Shown here one piece after another: positions 38,766-52,090 of a DNA stretch of 64,000 nt (the first letter of the stretch is position 1; each line of letters begins with the position of its first letter). Below the pieces are notes generated by a model that saw nothing but the letters and a program-made list of their open reading frames with translations, was not told where the DNA came from and did not search any database. The DNA comes from Chionoecetes opilio (taxonomy: Eukaryota; Arthropoda; Malacostraca; Decapoda; Majidae), in assembly GCA_016584305.1 (NCBI GenBank), contig JACEEZ010003546.1:1-64000 (forward strand), written 5' to 3'. Made by a program: the position numbers and the translations under genes.

Positions 38766-41700
38766 ATATAAAAAGCTATTAACTACAGATATAAAGAACG
38801 ATTACTTCAATTTGTAGAAACAAGCCACTCTTTACTGATAACTAGCTAAAATCATTGAAACACTACATTTTGGTTTATAGCAATATGATAAGTAAAACTA
38901 TTTGTATATATACAATAACGCTACAGTTTTCAGAACTATGTAAAACGCTTGCAATATCCGTTTATAACAATAAAATAACCTCTTACTCTTCTATTTCAAT
39001 AGCTTAATGTACTGTAACTCTACTTATAGGTGCCAAATATTTCTAAAAGAGGATTTTTATACTTCAATTTGAAGGAAAACAGCTATATTTCCACACTGAT
39101 AACTAGCTAAAATCATTGAAAACACTAACATTTTATGGATTTATAGCAATATAATAAGTAAAACTTCTCTATATATAAATAACGCTACAGTTTAGAAGAA
39201 ACTAGAAAAACGCTTGCAATATACCGTTATATCACAATAAATAAACCTCTTACTCTTCTATTTAATAGCTTAATGTAATGTAAGCTCTTATAGGTGCAAA
39301 TTATTCTAAAACGAAAGATTTATACTTCAATTTGTATGAAAACGCTATATATCACCATAAATAGCTAATATCATTGAAAAACAACTACATTTTATGGGTT
39401 TTTTATTAAAAAAATTAGCATATGGATAAGTAAAACTATCTTGGTATTATACAATAACGATACAGTTTACAGAAACGTATGAAATACTGCTTGCATCTAC
39501 CGTTTATCATCACAATAAATAACCTCTACTCGTCTATTTAATAACTTAATGTAATGTAAGCTACTTATAGGCGCAAATTATCTAAAAAAAAGAATTTTAT
39601 CCTTCAATTTGTAGAAAACGCTATATATCACCGATAAATAACTAATATCATTGAAAACACTACCTTTATGGGTTTTAAAATAGCAATATGATAATAAAGC
39701 TAACTTGTATTATATATAGCCATAACGGCTACAGTTTACAAGAAACTATGAAAAAACGACTTGCATATACGTTTACCACAATAAATACCCCTCTTCAACT
39801 TTTCATATTTATTAGCTATTAATGCAATTAAGCTACTTATATTTGCAATTATTCTAAAAAATGATTGTATACCGCATTTGTAGTAAAACATCTATATATC
39901 ACCGATAAATATCTAATATCATTGAAAACACTACATTTTATGGGTTTTATACGCAATATGAATAATAAAACTACTTGTATATATCATAACGCTACAGTTT
40001 ACCAGAAACTATGAAAAATGCTTGCAATATACCGTTTACATCACAATAAATAACCTCCTACTCTTCTATTTAATATCTTAATGTAATGTAAGCTACTTAT
40101 TGTGCAAATTATTCTAAAAAAAAGAATTTTTATACTTCAATTTGTGGGAAACCAGCTATATATCACCAATAATAGCTAATATCATTGAAACCTACCCTTT
40201 TAGGGTTTATAGCAATATATAAGTAAAGCTACTTGTAATATATACAATAACGCTACGGTTAACAAGATACTATGAAAAAACGCTTGCAATATACCTGGGT
40301 TATATCACAATAATAACCTCTTACTCTTCTATTTAATAGCTTATGTAATGTCAGCTTACTTTATAGGTGAAATTATTATTCGAAAAAGAGATTTATACTT
40401 CAATTTGTAGGAAAACAGCTCTATATCACATCGATAAATAGCTAATATAATTGAAAACACTACATTTTTATGGTTTTAGCATTAGGTAAGTAAAACTACT
40501 GTGATAATACAATAACGCTACAGTTTAAAAGAAACTGGAAAAACGCTTTGTCAATATACCGTAATATCACATAAATACCTCTTACTCTTCTATTTTATTA
40601 GCTTAATGTAATGTAAGCTACTTATGAGGTGCAAATTATTCTAAAAAAAGGATTTTTATACTTCACTTGTAGAAAACAGCTATCTATCACCGATAATAGC
40701 TACTATTATTGAAAAACACTACATTTTATGGGTTTATAGCATATGATCATAAACTACTTGTATATATACAATAACGCTACAGTTTTACAAGAAACTATAA
40801 AAAACGCTTGCAATATAACCGGTTATATCACATAGATAACCTCTGTACTCTTCTATTTATTAGCTAAATGTAATGTAAGCTACTTAATGTGCAAATTATT
40901 AAAAAAAAGGATTGTATACTTCAATTTTTAGGAAAACAGCATATAAGCACCGATAAATAGCTAATATCATTGAAAACATCTTACATTTATGGGTTTTATA
41001 CAATATGAATAAGTAATACTACTTTTATAATATACAATAACGCTACGGTTTACAAACTATGAAAACGCTTGCATATACCGTTTTATCACAATAATAACCG
41101 CTTACTCTTTCTTTTAATAGCTAATGTAATGTAAGCTACTTATAGGTGCAAAATTATTCGAAAAAGAAAGAATTTTATACTTCAATTTGTAGGAAAACAG
41201 CTATATAATCCCGATAAATAGCTAATATATGAAACACACTACATTTTATGGTTTTATAAGCAAATGATTAAGTAAAACTACTTGTATATATACAATAAAC
41301 GCTACGGTTTAACAAGAACTATGAAAACGCTTGCAATATTACCGTTATAATCACAATAAATAACCTCTTACTCTTCGAAATTTAATAGCTTAATGTAATG
41401 TTAGCTAATTATAAGTGTGCAAATTATTCTAAAATTAGGATTTATACTTCATTTGTAGAACAAACAGCTTTATATATCACAGATAACTCGCTAAATCATT
41501 GAAACCTACATTTTATGTGTTATAAGCAATATCATAAGTTAAACTAACTTTATATATACATAACTCTATAGTTTAGAGAAACTATGAAAAACGTTTGGCA
41601 ATATACCGTTATATCACAATAATAACACTCTACCTCTTTATTTAATAGCTTAATGTAATGTAAGCTACTATAGGTTGCAAATTATTCTTAAAAAAGAGGA

Positions 41701-42501
41701 TTTTATGACTTCAATTTGTAGGAAACAGCTTACTATATCCCGATAACATAGCTAATATCATTTGAAAACAAAACCTACTATTTTTAATGGGTTTATAGCA
41801 TATTATAAGTAAAACTACTTGTATATATACAATAACGCTACAGTTTACACGAAACTATAAAAAAACGCTTGCAATATACCTTATATCACAAAATAACCTC
41901 TTACTCTTCTATTTATTAGCTTAATGTATGTAAGGTCTACTTAATGGTGCAAATTATTAAAAAACGATTGTATCTTCAATTTGTAGTAAAACAGCTATAT
42001 TCACCGATAAATAGCTAATATCATTGAAAACACTACATTTTATGTTTATAGCATGATGATAAGTAATACTACGTGTAATATACAATAACTCTAGACATTT
42101 ACAAGAAACTATGAAAAACGCTTGCATATACGTTTATATCACAATAAATAACTATTACTCTTCTATTTATTAAGCTTAAGTATGTAGCTACTTATAGGTG
42201 CAAATTATTCTAAAAAAAGGATTGCATACTCAATTTGCGGAAAACAGCTATATCACCGATTAAATAGCTATCTCATTTGGGAAAACCCTACATTTTATGG
42301 TTTTATAGCATATGATACGCAAAAACTACTTGTATATAACATAACGCTAACGGTTTAACAAGAAACTAATGAAAACTCTTGCAATATCCGTTATATCACA
42401 TGAAATAACCTCTTACTCTTCTATTTAATAGCTTTTATGTAATGTAAGCTACTTATAGTGCAAATTATTCGGAAAAGAAGATTTTTAATACTTCATTTGT
42501 A

Positions 42502-42519
42502 TGGGAGGCGGGGAGGGTA
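42502..42519. other. G-rich insertion in a monomer
   Basis: Where the monomer should read tttgtaggaaaac, an extra gggaggcggggagggt-like segment is present. No clean monomer has it. Its composition is unlike the 27% GC satellite, so an artefact is more likely than a real insertion. Confidence 0.65.
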
Positions 42520-45500
42520 GAAAACGCTCTATATACCGATAAATACTAATATAACTTGAAAACACTACATTTTATGTTTTTTAGCAAATATGATATAAAA
42601 CTACTTGTATACTCCAATAACGCTCAGCGGTTTACAAGAAACTATGAAAACGCTTGCATATACCGTTTATAATCACAATAAATAACTCTTACTCTTTTTT
42701 AATAGATTTAATGTAATGTTAGCTACTTATAAGTGCAAATTATTCTACAAAATGGATTTTATACTTCCAATTTGTAGGAAACGATCTATATAGCACAGAT
42801 AACTAGCTAAATCATTGAAAACCTAAATTTTAGGGTTTATAGCAATATAATACGTAAAAACTACTTGTATATATAACAATAACGCTATAGTTTAGAAGAA
42901 CTATGGAAAAACGTTTGCATATACCGTTATATCACATAAATAACCTCTTACGCTTTATTTAATAGCTTAATGTAATGAAGCTACTTATAGGTGCAAATAT
43001 CTTAAAAGAGGAATTTTATACTTCAATTTGTAGAAAACAGCTATATATCACCGATAAATAGCTAATATAATTGAAAACACTACCTTTTAATTGTTTATAG
43101 CAATATGATAAGTAAACTACTTGTATATATACAATAACGCTACAGTTTACAAGAAACTATGAAAACCGCTTGCAATTATACCGTTATATCACAATAATAA
43201 CCTCTTATCTTCTATCTATTAGCTTATGTAATGTAACTACTTATGGTGCAAATTATAAAAAAAAAAAAGGATTGTTACTTCATTTGTAGGAAAACCGCTA
43301 TATCTCAACCGATAAATAGCTATATCATTGAACACTTACATTTTTTATGGGTTTATAGCAATATGATAATAAAACTACTGGTTATATACATAACGCTACA
43401 GTTTTAACAAGAAACTATGAAAAACGCTTTGCAATATAGCTTTATATCACAATAAATAACTCTTAATCTCTATTTATTAGCTTAATGTAATTAGATCTAC
43501 TTTATAGGTGCAATTATTCTAAAAAGAGGCTTTTATACTTCATTTGTAGGAAACAGCTATAATCACCGTAAATAGCTATATCAGTGAAAACACTACATGT
43601 TATGGGTTTATGCATATGATAATTAAAACTACTTGTTTATATACAATAACGCTACAGTTTACAAATAAACCATGAAAAATGCTTTGCCAATATCCCGTTT
43701 ATCTCACAATAAATACCTCTTACTCTTCTATTTAATAGCTTAATGTAATGTAAGCTACTTATAGGTGCAATTATCTAAATAGTATTTTAATACTTCTATT
43801 TGTAGGAAAACACTTATATCACCATAACTATCTAAATCATTAAAAACACTACATTTTATGGTTTATAGCATATAATAAGTAAAACTCCTTGTAGATATAC
43901 AATAAACGCTATAGTTTAGAAGATCGATGAAAAACGCTTGCAATATACGTGATATCACAATAAATACCCTCTTCTCTTTTATTTAATAGCTTAATGTAAT
44001 TAGAGCTACTTAATAGGTGGCAAATTATTCTTTAAAATAGGATTTTATACTTCAATTTGTAGGAAAACAGCTATATTCACCAGAATAGCGTAATATCATT
44101 GGAAAACACTAACAATTTAAATGGGTTTTATAGCGCACTGTGATAGTAAAACTACTTGTATATATAACAATAACGCTAACAGTTTACAAGAAACTATGAA
44201 AAATCTTGCATATACCGTTATATCACAATAAAATAAACCTCCTACTCTTCTATTTACTAGCTTTCATGTAATGTAGCTTCTTATAGGTGGCAAATTATTC
44301 TAAAAACAAGAATTATATTACTTCAATTTTGTAGGAAACAGCTATATATCACCGATAAATAGCTAATATCATTGAAACACTACCTTCTATGGGTTTTAGC
44401 AATATGATAAGTAAAGCTACTTGTATATTACAATAACGCTACAGTTTATAACAAGAAACTATGAAAAACGCTTGCAATATTACCGTTTATAACCACAATA
44501 CAATACCTCTACTTTTTCTATTATTATCTAATGTAATTAAGCTACTTAGAGGTGGCAAATTTTCGAAAAAGAAGATTTTATACTTCAATTTGTAGAAAAC
44601 AGCTATATAATCAACCGATAAATAGCTAATATCAATTGAAAAACACTAACATTTTATGGTTTTAATAGCAAAATATAAGTAAAACTACTTTTATAATACA
44701 ATACCTCTACGGTATTACAAGAACTAAACTATGAAAACGCTAGCATATACCGTTATATCACAATAAATCAACTCTTACTCTTCTATTTAATAGCTTCATG
44801 TAATGTTGCTACTTATAAGTGCAAATTATTCTAAAATTAGGATTTTATACTTCAATTTGTATAAACAGCCTATATATCACAGATACTAGCTAAAATAATT
44901 GAAAACACTACATTTATGTGTTTATAGCAATATAATAAAGTTAAACTACTTGTATATATACAATACGCTATAGTTTAAAAGAAACTATGAAAAACGTTTG
45001 CAATATACCGTTTTATCATCACATAAATAACCTCCTTACTCTTTTATTTAATACTTTAATGTAATGTACGCTACTTATCGTGCAAATTATTCTTAACGAG
45101 GATTTTATAGTTCAATTTGTAGGAAAACAGCTATATATCACCGATAAATAGCTAATATCATTGAAAACACTACTTTTAGGGTTTATAGCAATATTATAAG
45201 TAAAAAAACTACTTTGTATATATGAAATAACGCTATGTTTACAAGAAACTATGAAAACGCTTGCACTATACCGTTATCCCCACAATAAAATAACCTTTTA
45301 CTTTTCTTTTTCTTATCTTAATGTAATGTAAGCTACTTAATTTTGCAAATTATTTCTAAAAAAAAAAGGATTGGTATACTTCAATTTGTAGGAATACAGC
45401 TATATATCACCGTAAATAAGCTATATCATTGAAAACACTACATTTTATGTTTTATAGCAATATGATTGGTAAAACTACTTGTATATATACAAATAACGCT

Positions 45501-47170
45501 ACAGTTTTAGAAAAAAAAGAAACTATAAAAAACCTGCAATTATACTTTTATATCACAATAAATAAACCCTTTACTCTCTATTTAATAGCTAATGTAATGT
45601 AAGCTACCTTATATGTTGCAATTATTCCTAAAAAGAGGATTTTATACTTCAATTTGTAGAAAACAGCTATATATCACTGATAACCTTGCTAAATCAATTG
45701 AAAACACTACTTTGTTGGGCTTATAGCAATAATATAAGTAAAACTACTTGTATATATACAATAACGCTAATAGTTAGAAGAAACTATGAAAAACGCTTGC
45801 AATATACCGTTTATATCATCAATAAATTAACCTCTTACTCTTCTATTTTAATACTTTACTGTAATGTAATCTACTTATAGGTGCAAATTATTCTAAAAAA
45901 ACAGGATTTTATACTTCATTGTAAGAACAGCTATAATCACCGATAAATAGCTATATCATTGAAAACACTACATTTTATGGGTTTATAACCAATAGATAAG
46001 TAAAACTACTTGTATATAATACAATAAACGCTACATTTACAAGAAACTCAGAAAAATGCTTGCAATATACCGTTATATCACAATAAATAACCTCCTACCT
46101 CTTCTATTTAATAGCTGAATGTACTTAAGCTACTTATAGGTGCAAATTTTCTAAAAAAAAGAATTTTTATACTCAATTTGTAGGAAAACAGCTTATATCA
46201 CCGATAATAGCTAATATCATTGAAAAACCTACATTTTTAATGGTTTTACTAGCAAATCATGATAAGTAGAAAAAAAAAAAAATACTTGGATATATACACT
46301 TACCTAACGGTTTACAAGGAAACTATGAAAACGCTTCCAATATACCGTTATATCACAATAAATAACCTCTTTCTCTCTAATTAATAGCTTAAATGAAATG
46401 TAAGCTACTTATCTGTGCAATTTATTCTAAAAAAAAGGATTTTATACTTCAAATTTTGTAGGAAAACCGCTATATATCACTGATAAACTAGCTAAAAATC
46501 ATTGAAAACACTAATACATTTTATTGTTTATAGCAATATAATAAGTACAAACTAACTTTGTATATATACAATAATGCGCTAGTTGTTAGAAGAACTTATG
46601 AAAAACTCTTGCAATATACCGTTATATCACAAATAAATAACTCTTACTCTTCATTTAGTAGCTTAATGCAATGTAATCTACTTATAGGTGCAAATTATTC
46701 AAAAAAAAGTATGTATACTTCAATTTGTAGGAAACACTATTATCACCGATAATAGCTAAAATCATTGAAAACACTACTATTTAATGGTTTTATAGAAAAC
46801 AATAGGATATAAACTACTTGTATATATACAATAACGCTACATTTACAAGAACTTGAAAAACCGCTGCAATCTACTGTTATATCACAACACATACCCCTCT
46901 TCCTCTTCTATTTAATAGCTTAATATAATATAGCTACTTCTAGATTGCAAATTATTCTAAAAGAAGGATTTTTAGACTTCAATTTGTAGGAAAACAGCTA
47001 TATATCACCGGATAAATAGCTAATTCATTGAAACACTACATTTATGGGTTTATACCAATATGATAAGTAAAATTACTTGTATATATAAAATAACGCACAG
47101 TTTAGAAGAAACTATAAAAAACAAACTTGCAATATACTGTTATATCACAATAAATAACCATTTAACTCGT

Positions 47171-47218
47171 TTTTCTTTTGGGGGGGGGGGGAGGGAGGAG
47201 AGGGTGTGGGTTTTTTTT
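47171..47218. other. G-rich low-complexity insertion (12-G run)
   Basis: Between tttaactc and the monomer sequence tctatttaatagc, an insertion of roughly 45 bases contains a run of 12 G (47180-47191), further gagg and gtgtggg steps and a run of T. The clean counterpart in the duplicated copy (about 53800) reads straight through without it. It is almost certainly an artefact of this damaged zone. Confidence 0.75.
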
Positions 47219-47596
47219 CTATTTAATAGCTTAATTAATGTAAGCTACTTATAGGTGGCAATTATCTAAAAAAAGGATTTTATACTTCATTTGTAAAAAA
47301 TAGTCTATATATCACTGATAACTAGCTAAAATCATTGAAAACATACATTTTATGGTTTTCTAGCAATATGATAATTAAAACTACTTGGTATATATAACAT
47401 AACGCTACAGTTTACAAGAAACTATGAAAACGCTTGCAAATACCGATATATCACAATAATAACCCTCTTACTTTCTATTTAATTAGCTTAATGTATGAGC
47501 TAACTTTTTTTTTAGGGTGCAATTATTCTAAAAAAGGATTTGTATACTTGAATTGTGGAAAACAGCTATTAATCACCGATACTAGTTAAAATCATT

Positions 47597-48300
47597 GAAA
47601 AGAACCCTATTTGAGGGTATAATGCATCATCATAAGATAAATACCTTCTATTAAATGATATAACACCACAATTAAGAAGAAACTAATGAACCACGTATAA
47701 TATACCATTGTATCACAATATAGAGTCCTCAAACTCTTATTATAAGCTTACCATAGTTTAAATAGCATTTTCTAACGAAAACAACTATAATTCCAAATTT
47801 TGAATTTCTCTATCAAAAAAGGGCTGAATAATGTTCATTTTTTCCGACATTTTTGTAGCCCTTCAGAAATACATTTAAACACTTGAAAAAAACGTTGTTT
47901 TAAGAATTTAAAATTGATACATAAATTTTCATGACAAATAACATATTTTAAGCTCATACTATTGTAAAATATAGTTTGTGTAAAAGTGCTGAATATGCAA
48001 ATTTCGACATTTTTTAGGCTTTCAAAAATACATTACAAACTTAAAAAACATTGTTTTTAAGATTAAAATTGATACCTAATTTCATGACAAATACATATTT
48101 TTACTCATAACTTTTGTTAAATATAGTTGTGTAAAGAGCGGAATATTGTCAATTTTCGACATTATTTAGCCTTTCTAAAATACATTAATACTGTGAAAAA
48201 ACATTGTTTTTAAAGATTACAAATTGATAGCTAATTTCATGATAAATACAATATTTTTAGCTATTAATTTTGTAAATATAGTCTGTAGCAAATTAAAAAG
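47597..48300. repeat. Composite satellite unit 3: diverged half-monomer plus insert
   Basis: This is the third instance of the insert-bearing monomer. It begins at gaaaagaac and gagggtataatgcatcatcat, continues as diverged satellite to tagcattttctaacg (about 47763), then enters the insert (acaactata near 47781 to the degraded tatagtctgt near 48286), and leaves by tagcaaatt into the monomer. It shares the atgcatcatcataag variant and the preceding tactagttaaaatc with unit 4, confirming that units 3 and 4 are the closest pair. Small indels are scattered through it. Confidence 0.87.
47821..48286. repeat. Three tandem ~152-bp units, insert copy 3
   Basis: Units start at gggctg (47821), gtgctg (47986) and gagcgg (48136). 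The first is longer (165 bp) because of small insertions. The dyad around aacgttgtttt is visible in unit 1. Confidence 0.82.
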
Positions 48301-48339
48301 CTATTTAGCTACAGATATACAGAATATACTTCAATTTGT

Positions 48340-51300
48340 AGAAGAAAAAAAACTATTCACTGATAACTAAGCTAAAATCATGAAACAACTACATTTTATG
48401 GTTTATAGCAATATGAATAAGTGACAACTACTTGTATATATAACAATAACGCTACAGGTTTACAGAACTATGAAAAACCGCTTTGCAATATACCGTTATA
48501 TCCAATAAATAAATCTCTTACTCTTCTATTTAATAGCTAAGTAATGTTAATCTACTTATAGGTGCAAATTTATTCTAAAAAGAGGATTGTATCTGTCAAT
48601 TTGTAGGAAAACAGCTATATATCACCGCTAATAGCTAATTCATTGAAACCTACGTTTTATGGGTTTATAGCAATATGATAGTTTTGTTAACACTAACATG
48701 TATATATACCCTAACGCTACAGTTTACAAGAAACTATGAAAATCTTGCAATATACCGTTATATCACAATAAATAACCTCCTACTCTTACTCTTCTATTTA
48801 ATAGCTGAATGTAATGTAAGCTACTTATGGTGGCAAATTATTCTTAAAAAAAAGAATTTTATACATCACTTTGTAGAAAAACAGCTATATATCAACGATA
48901 AATAGCAAATAGCTAAATATCATTGAAAACACTACCTCTATGGGTTTATAGCAATTGATAGAGTAAGCTACTTGTATATATACAATAACGCTAGCAGGTT
49001 TACAAGAAACTATGGAAAAAACTATTGCACTAACCGTTATACCACAATAAATAACCTCTTACTTTTCTATTTATTAGCTTTTAATGTAATGTAAGCTACT
49101 TAATATTTGCTGATTATTTCAAAAAAATTGTTGTATACCTCCATTTGTAGGAACAGCTTATATATCACCGATAATAGCTAATATCCAGTGAAACACTACA
49201 TTTTATGGTTTTATAGCAATATGATAAAGAAACTACTTGTAATATATACAATAAACGCTAACGGTTTTACAAGAACTATGAAAAAACGCTTGCATATCCC
49301 GTTATATCACAATAAATACCTCTTCCTCCTCTATTTAAATAGCTTAATGGAATGTAAGCTACTTATAGTCAAATTATTCGAAAAAGAGGATTTTTATCTT
49401 CAATTTGTAGGAAAACGCTATATATTCACGATAAATAGCTAATATAATGAAAACACTAACATTTTATGGTTTTATAGCAATATGATAAGTAAAACTACTT
49501 GTATCATAACAATAACGCTACGGTTTACAAGAAACTAGAAAACGCTGCAATATACGTTTATATTCACAATAATAACCTCTTACTCTTCTATTTAATAGCT
49601 TAAATGTAATGTTCGCTACTTATAAGTGCAAATCATTCTAAAATAGGATTTATACTTCAATTTGTGAAAACGCTATTCTCACAGATAACTAGCTAAATCA
49701 TTGAAACACTAACATTTTATGGGTTTATAGCAATATAATAGTCAAACTACTTGTATATACACAAAAGACGCTGTAGTTTAGAAGAAACTAATGAAAACGC
49801 TTGCACTATACCGTTTATCACAATAAATAACCTCTTACTTTTTTATTTAATAGCTTAATGTAATGTTAAGCTACTATAGGTGCAAATTCTTCTAAAAAGA
49901 GGATTTTATACTTCACTTGTAGGACAACAGCTATATTCACCGATAAATAGCTTATATCAATTAAAAACACTATATTTTATGGGTTTTTATAGCAATATGA
50001 TAAGAAAAACTCTTGCATAGAACAATAACGCTACAGTTTTTTAGAAGAAACTATGAAAACGCTTGCAATATACCCCTGGGTTTTTTTTTAATGTTTAAAA
50101 AAAAAAAATCAAAATAATAACCTCTTAATACTCTTCTCCTTTTATAGCTTAATATAATTTAAGCTACTAATCAGGTGCAAATTAATTCTAAAAGGAGGAT
50201 TCTATACTTCAATTGTAGGAAACTAGCTATTTATCACTTATAACTTAACTAAATCATGAAAACACTACATTTATGGTTTATAGCAATATAATAAGTAACT
50301 ACTTGTATATATACAATAACGCTACAGTTTACAAGAAACTATGAAAAAAACGCTTGCAATATACCGTTTATAATCACAATAAATAACCTCTTCCTCTACT
50401 ATTTATAGCTTAATGTATGTAAGCTTTCTTATAGGTGGCAAATTTATTCTAAAAAAAGAATTTTATACTTTCAATTTGTAAGAAAACAGCTATATATCAC
50501 CGTAATAGCTAATATATCATGAAAACACTACTTTTATGGTTTTATAAGCAATATGGATACAGTAAAGCTTACTTGTATTATACAATACCGCTACAGTTTA
50601 CAAGAAACTATGAAAACGCTGCAATAATACCGTTATACCACAAAAATAACCTCTTTACTTTTCTATTTATTAGCTTAATGCAATGTAAAGCTACTTATAT
50701 TTGCAAATTTTATTTCTAAAAATGGATGTATAACCTCATTTGTAGTAAAACAGCTATTATCCCTGATTACTAGCTAATTATCATTGAAAACATACATTTT
50801 ATGGTTTTATAGCAATATGCTAAGTAAACTACTTGTATATTATACAATAACGCTACGGTTTAACAAGAAACTATGAAAAACGCTTGCAATAATACGTTAT
50901 AATCACAATAAATAACCTCTTATCGTCGATTTATAGCTAATGTAATGTAAGCTACTTATAGGTCAAATTATTCGAAAAAGAGGATTTTATACTTCAATTT
51001 GTTGGAAAACAGCTATATATTCACCGATATAGCTCTATAATTGAAAACACTACATTTTATGGTTTTATAAGCATTAAGATAAGTAAAACTACTTGTTATA
51101 TACACTAACGCTACAGTTTACATTAAAAACTATGAAAAAAACGCTTGCAATTATACCGTTTATACAACAAATAAATACCTCTTACTCTTCTATTTATTAG
51201 CTTAAATGTAATGAAGCTACTCTATAGGTGCAAATTATTCTAAAAAAGGCTTTTTATACTTCAATTGTAGGAAAAACAGCTATATACACCGATAATCGCT

Positions 51301-52090
51301 AATATCATTGAAAACACTCCATTTTATGGTTTATAGCAATATGAAAGTAAACTACTTGTATATTACAATAACCTACTAGTTTACAAGTAACTATGAAAAA
51401 CTCTTGCAATATACCATTAATATCACAATAAAATAACCTCTTACTCTTCTATTTAAGTAGCTTATGTAATGTAAAGCTACTATATAGATGCAAATTATTC
51501 TAAAAAAAGATTCTATAGCTTCATTGTAGTAAAAGAGCTAGAAATATCACGGATAACTAACTAAAATCATTGAAAACACTACATTTTTGAGTTTATCGCA
51601 ATATACTAAGTAAACTACTTTGTATTATAAAATAACGCTACAGTTTCAGAAACTATGAAAACGCTTGTCAATATACCGTTATATCACAATAATACCCCTT
51701 ACTCTTTTATTTATTAGCTTAATGTAATGTAGCAACTTATATTTTTGCAATTAATAAAAAAAAGTTTGTATACTTCATTTGTAGGAAACAGCTATATATC
51801 ACCGATAAATAGCTAATATCATTGAAGAACACTATCGTTTTTATTATGGTTTATAGCAATATGATAAGTAAAACTACTTGTATATATACAATAACGCTAA
51901 GTTTACAAGAACTATGAAAACTGCTTGGCAATATCCGTTTATATCACAATAAATAATAACCTCAGACTCTTCTATTTAATAGCTTAATGTAATATAGCTT
52001 ACTTATAGGTGCAAATATTCGAAAGAGGATGTTATAATTCATTTGTAGTAAAACAGCTATATTATCCCCTCTCATAAATAGCTAAATAAT
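48340..52090. repeat. Noisy monomers after insert 3
   Basis: Satellite with scattered indels. Monomers occur in the order expected from the clean copy after insert 4: attgtat, gaattttatac with acctctatggg, ttgctgatta (49107), cgaaaaagagg (49378), a cacagataact monomer (49680), attcttctaaaaag (49888), and gattctatac (about 50200). The order then skips to an atatgctaag monomer (about 50813) and a cgaaaaagagg monomer with gcattaagataag (about 51073). No gene is seen. Confidence 0.75.
50074..50109. other. T-run/A-run insertion (fold-back)
   Basis: Inside the conserved ccgttatatcac element the sequence is replaced by ccctggg, nine T, aatgt and then twelve A before tcaaaataat. The T and A runs could fold back on each other. 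No clean monomer has this, and it lies in a damaged zone. Confidence 0.7.

Larger units (their letters stand above)
38800..47590. repeat. Damaged satellite stretch, scattered-indel style
   Basis: About 8.8 kb of satellite with frequent small gains and losses. Recognisable markers include tttgcaattattctaaaaaatg (about 39840), several cacagataact monomers (41475, 42795, 44878), and a series from about 45.7 kb whose private changes (gggcttatag, cgcttccaatatacc, ctaattaat, ctgttatatcacaac) recur 6.64-6.66 kb downstream in clean form. A G-rich insertion lies at 42502-42519 and another at 47171-47218. No gene is seen. Confidence 0.8.
45430..52090. repeat. Large higher-order unit D, copy 1 (noisy, contains composite insert 3)
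   Basis: This stretch aligns by private markers to 52090-58700: gggcttatag (45717 vs 52375), cgcttccaata (about 46333 vs 52977), ctaattaat (about 46377 vs 53022), ctgttatatcacaac (about 46870 vs 53512), the composite insert (agaac at 47600 vs 54191), the ttgctgatt monomer (about 49107 vs 55661), and the ataattctaaaataggat monomer (about 49630 vs 56191). Offsets are 6.55-6.66 kb, drifting with the indel noise. The 3' part has about five fewer monomers than copy 2, where the 6-monomer unit is doubled. Confidence 0.8.

Noticed and set aside
45686..50719. Several 60-85 codon open frames (45686, 46558, 47060, 48675, 49188, 50519)
   Set aside because: All fall in the indel-noise zones and are frame-shifted readings of the monomer. 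The 47060 frame even runs through the artefactual G run.
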